From contig CP070843.1 of assembly GCA_020350905.1 (NCBI GenBank), positions 1,954,490 through 1,960,713 on the forward strand: 6,224 nt of DNA, given 5' to 3'. Below are positions 6,030 to 6,224 of this stretch, piece by piece. Under the pieces are notes generated by a model. It was not told the DNA's origin, ran no database searches, and saw only the letters and a program-made list of their open reading frames with translations. How positions within the stretch are numbered: the stretch's first letter is position 1; each line of letters opens with the position of its first letter. The position numbers were made by a program, and so were the translations under genes. This DNA comes from Deltaproteobacteria bacterium. GTDB taxonomy: Bacteria; Desulfobacterota; Syntrophobacteria; BM002.

Positions 6030-6224
6030 AGATAGGGGCGATTCGTATATTCGCTACATAAGTTTAAATGATAGCGGTGAGCAGATTGTTGTCGTCGACA
6101 TGGACATATCTGGCCAAGTAAAATTCCCGCGTCTGGTTGCTGCTGTTCCTGGTAACCAGCATCTTCTCTGGGCCAGTCGTCAAAGTGGAGAATCTAATTG
6201 GCGGTTATATTATGCTTTGTTGGA
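6022..6224 (+). CDS. Partial frame, possible beta-propeller-like protein fragment
   Basis: A different frame (open from 5974) continues without a stop to the end of the window, in +1 phase relative to the rhodanese gene. Its translation contains SYIRYISLNDSGEQ, then FPRLVAAVPGNQHLLWAS and NWRLYYALL. The hydrophobic strand pattern and the NQHLLWAS-type turn resemble repeats of secreted sialidase/BNR-like or WD40-like propellers. There is no start codon with a ribosome site, so it appears to be the 5'-truncated interior of a longer gene that runs out of the window. The family assignment is tentative. Confidence 0.4.

Overview
The window most resembles a sulfate-reducer-like deltaproteobacterium (Desulfobacterota). 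The best clue is the first gene pair, a MinD/FlhG-type ATPase translationally coupled to a J-like/RodZ-like HTH protein, an arrangement I associate with that group. A selenocysteine-type gene further along would also fit, because selenoproteins are frequent there. Taxonomy is inference from protein character only.

Layout: positions 1-686 hold no convincing gene but carry a sigma54-like promoter match, dyad-rich sequence and two adjacent palindromes ahead of the ATPase gene. The ATPase (687-1610) and the HTH protein (1607-2305) overlap by 4 bases. A noncoding gap follows, then a visibly more GC-rich RNA-repair pair: archease (2598-3026) and the RNA ligase rtcB (3253-4707). A diverged intergenic repeat sits between the two, and a longer fold-back copy lies just after rtcB. 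On the minus strand is a GreA/GreB-family protein (5000-5473) that has lost the acidic residues at its coiled-coil tip. The window ends with a rhodanese-domain gene (5766-6029) cut off after its active-site loop, and an unrelated reading frame that runs off the end.

The main discovery is in rtcB. The reading frame is interrupted once, by a TGA at 3553-3555. This TGA lies exactly where RtcB has its invariant metal-bridging cysteine (Cys98 of the Pyrococcus horikoshii enzyme). The frame then continues for 383 codons with every other catalytic residue intact. A hairpin starting 7 bases after the TGA, with G residues at the start of its apical loop, fits the bacterial SECIS model. The simplest reading is a selenocysteine-containing RtcB RNA ligase (Sec101), encoded beside its activator archease. 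I do not know of a characterised Sec-RtcB.

How the genes work together: archease promotes guanylylation and turnover of RtcB, so the central pair is an RNA ligation/repair module, probably co-transcribed. The ATPase and HTH protein probably form a separate positioning or regulatory unit. The Gre-like and rhodanese genes have no evident functional link to either.
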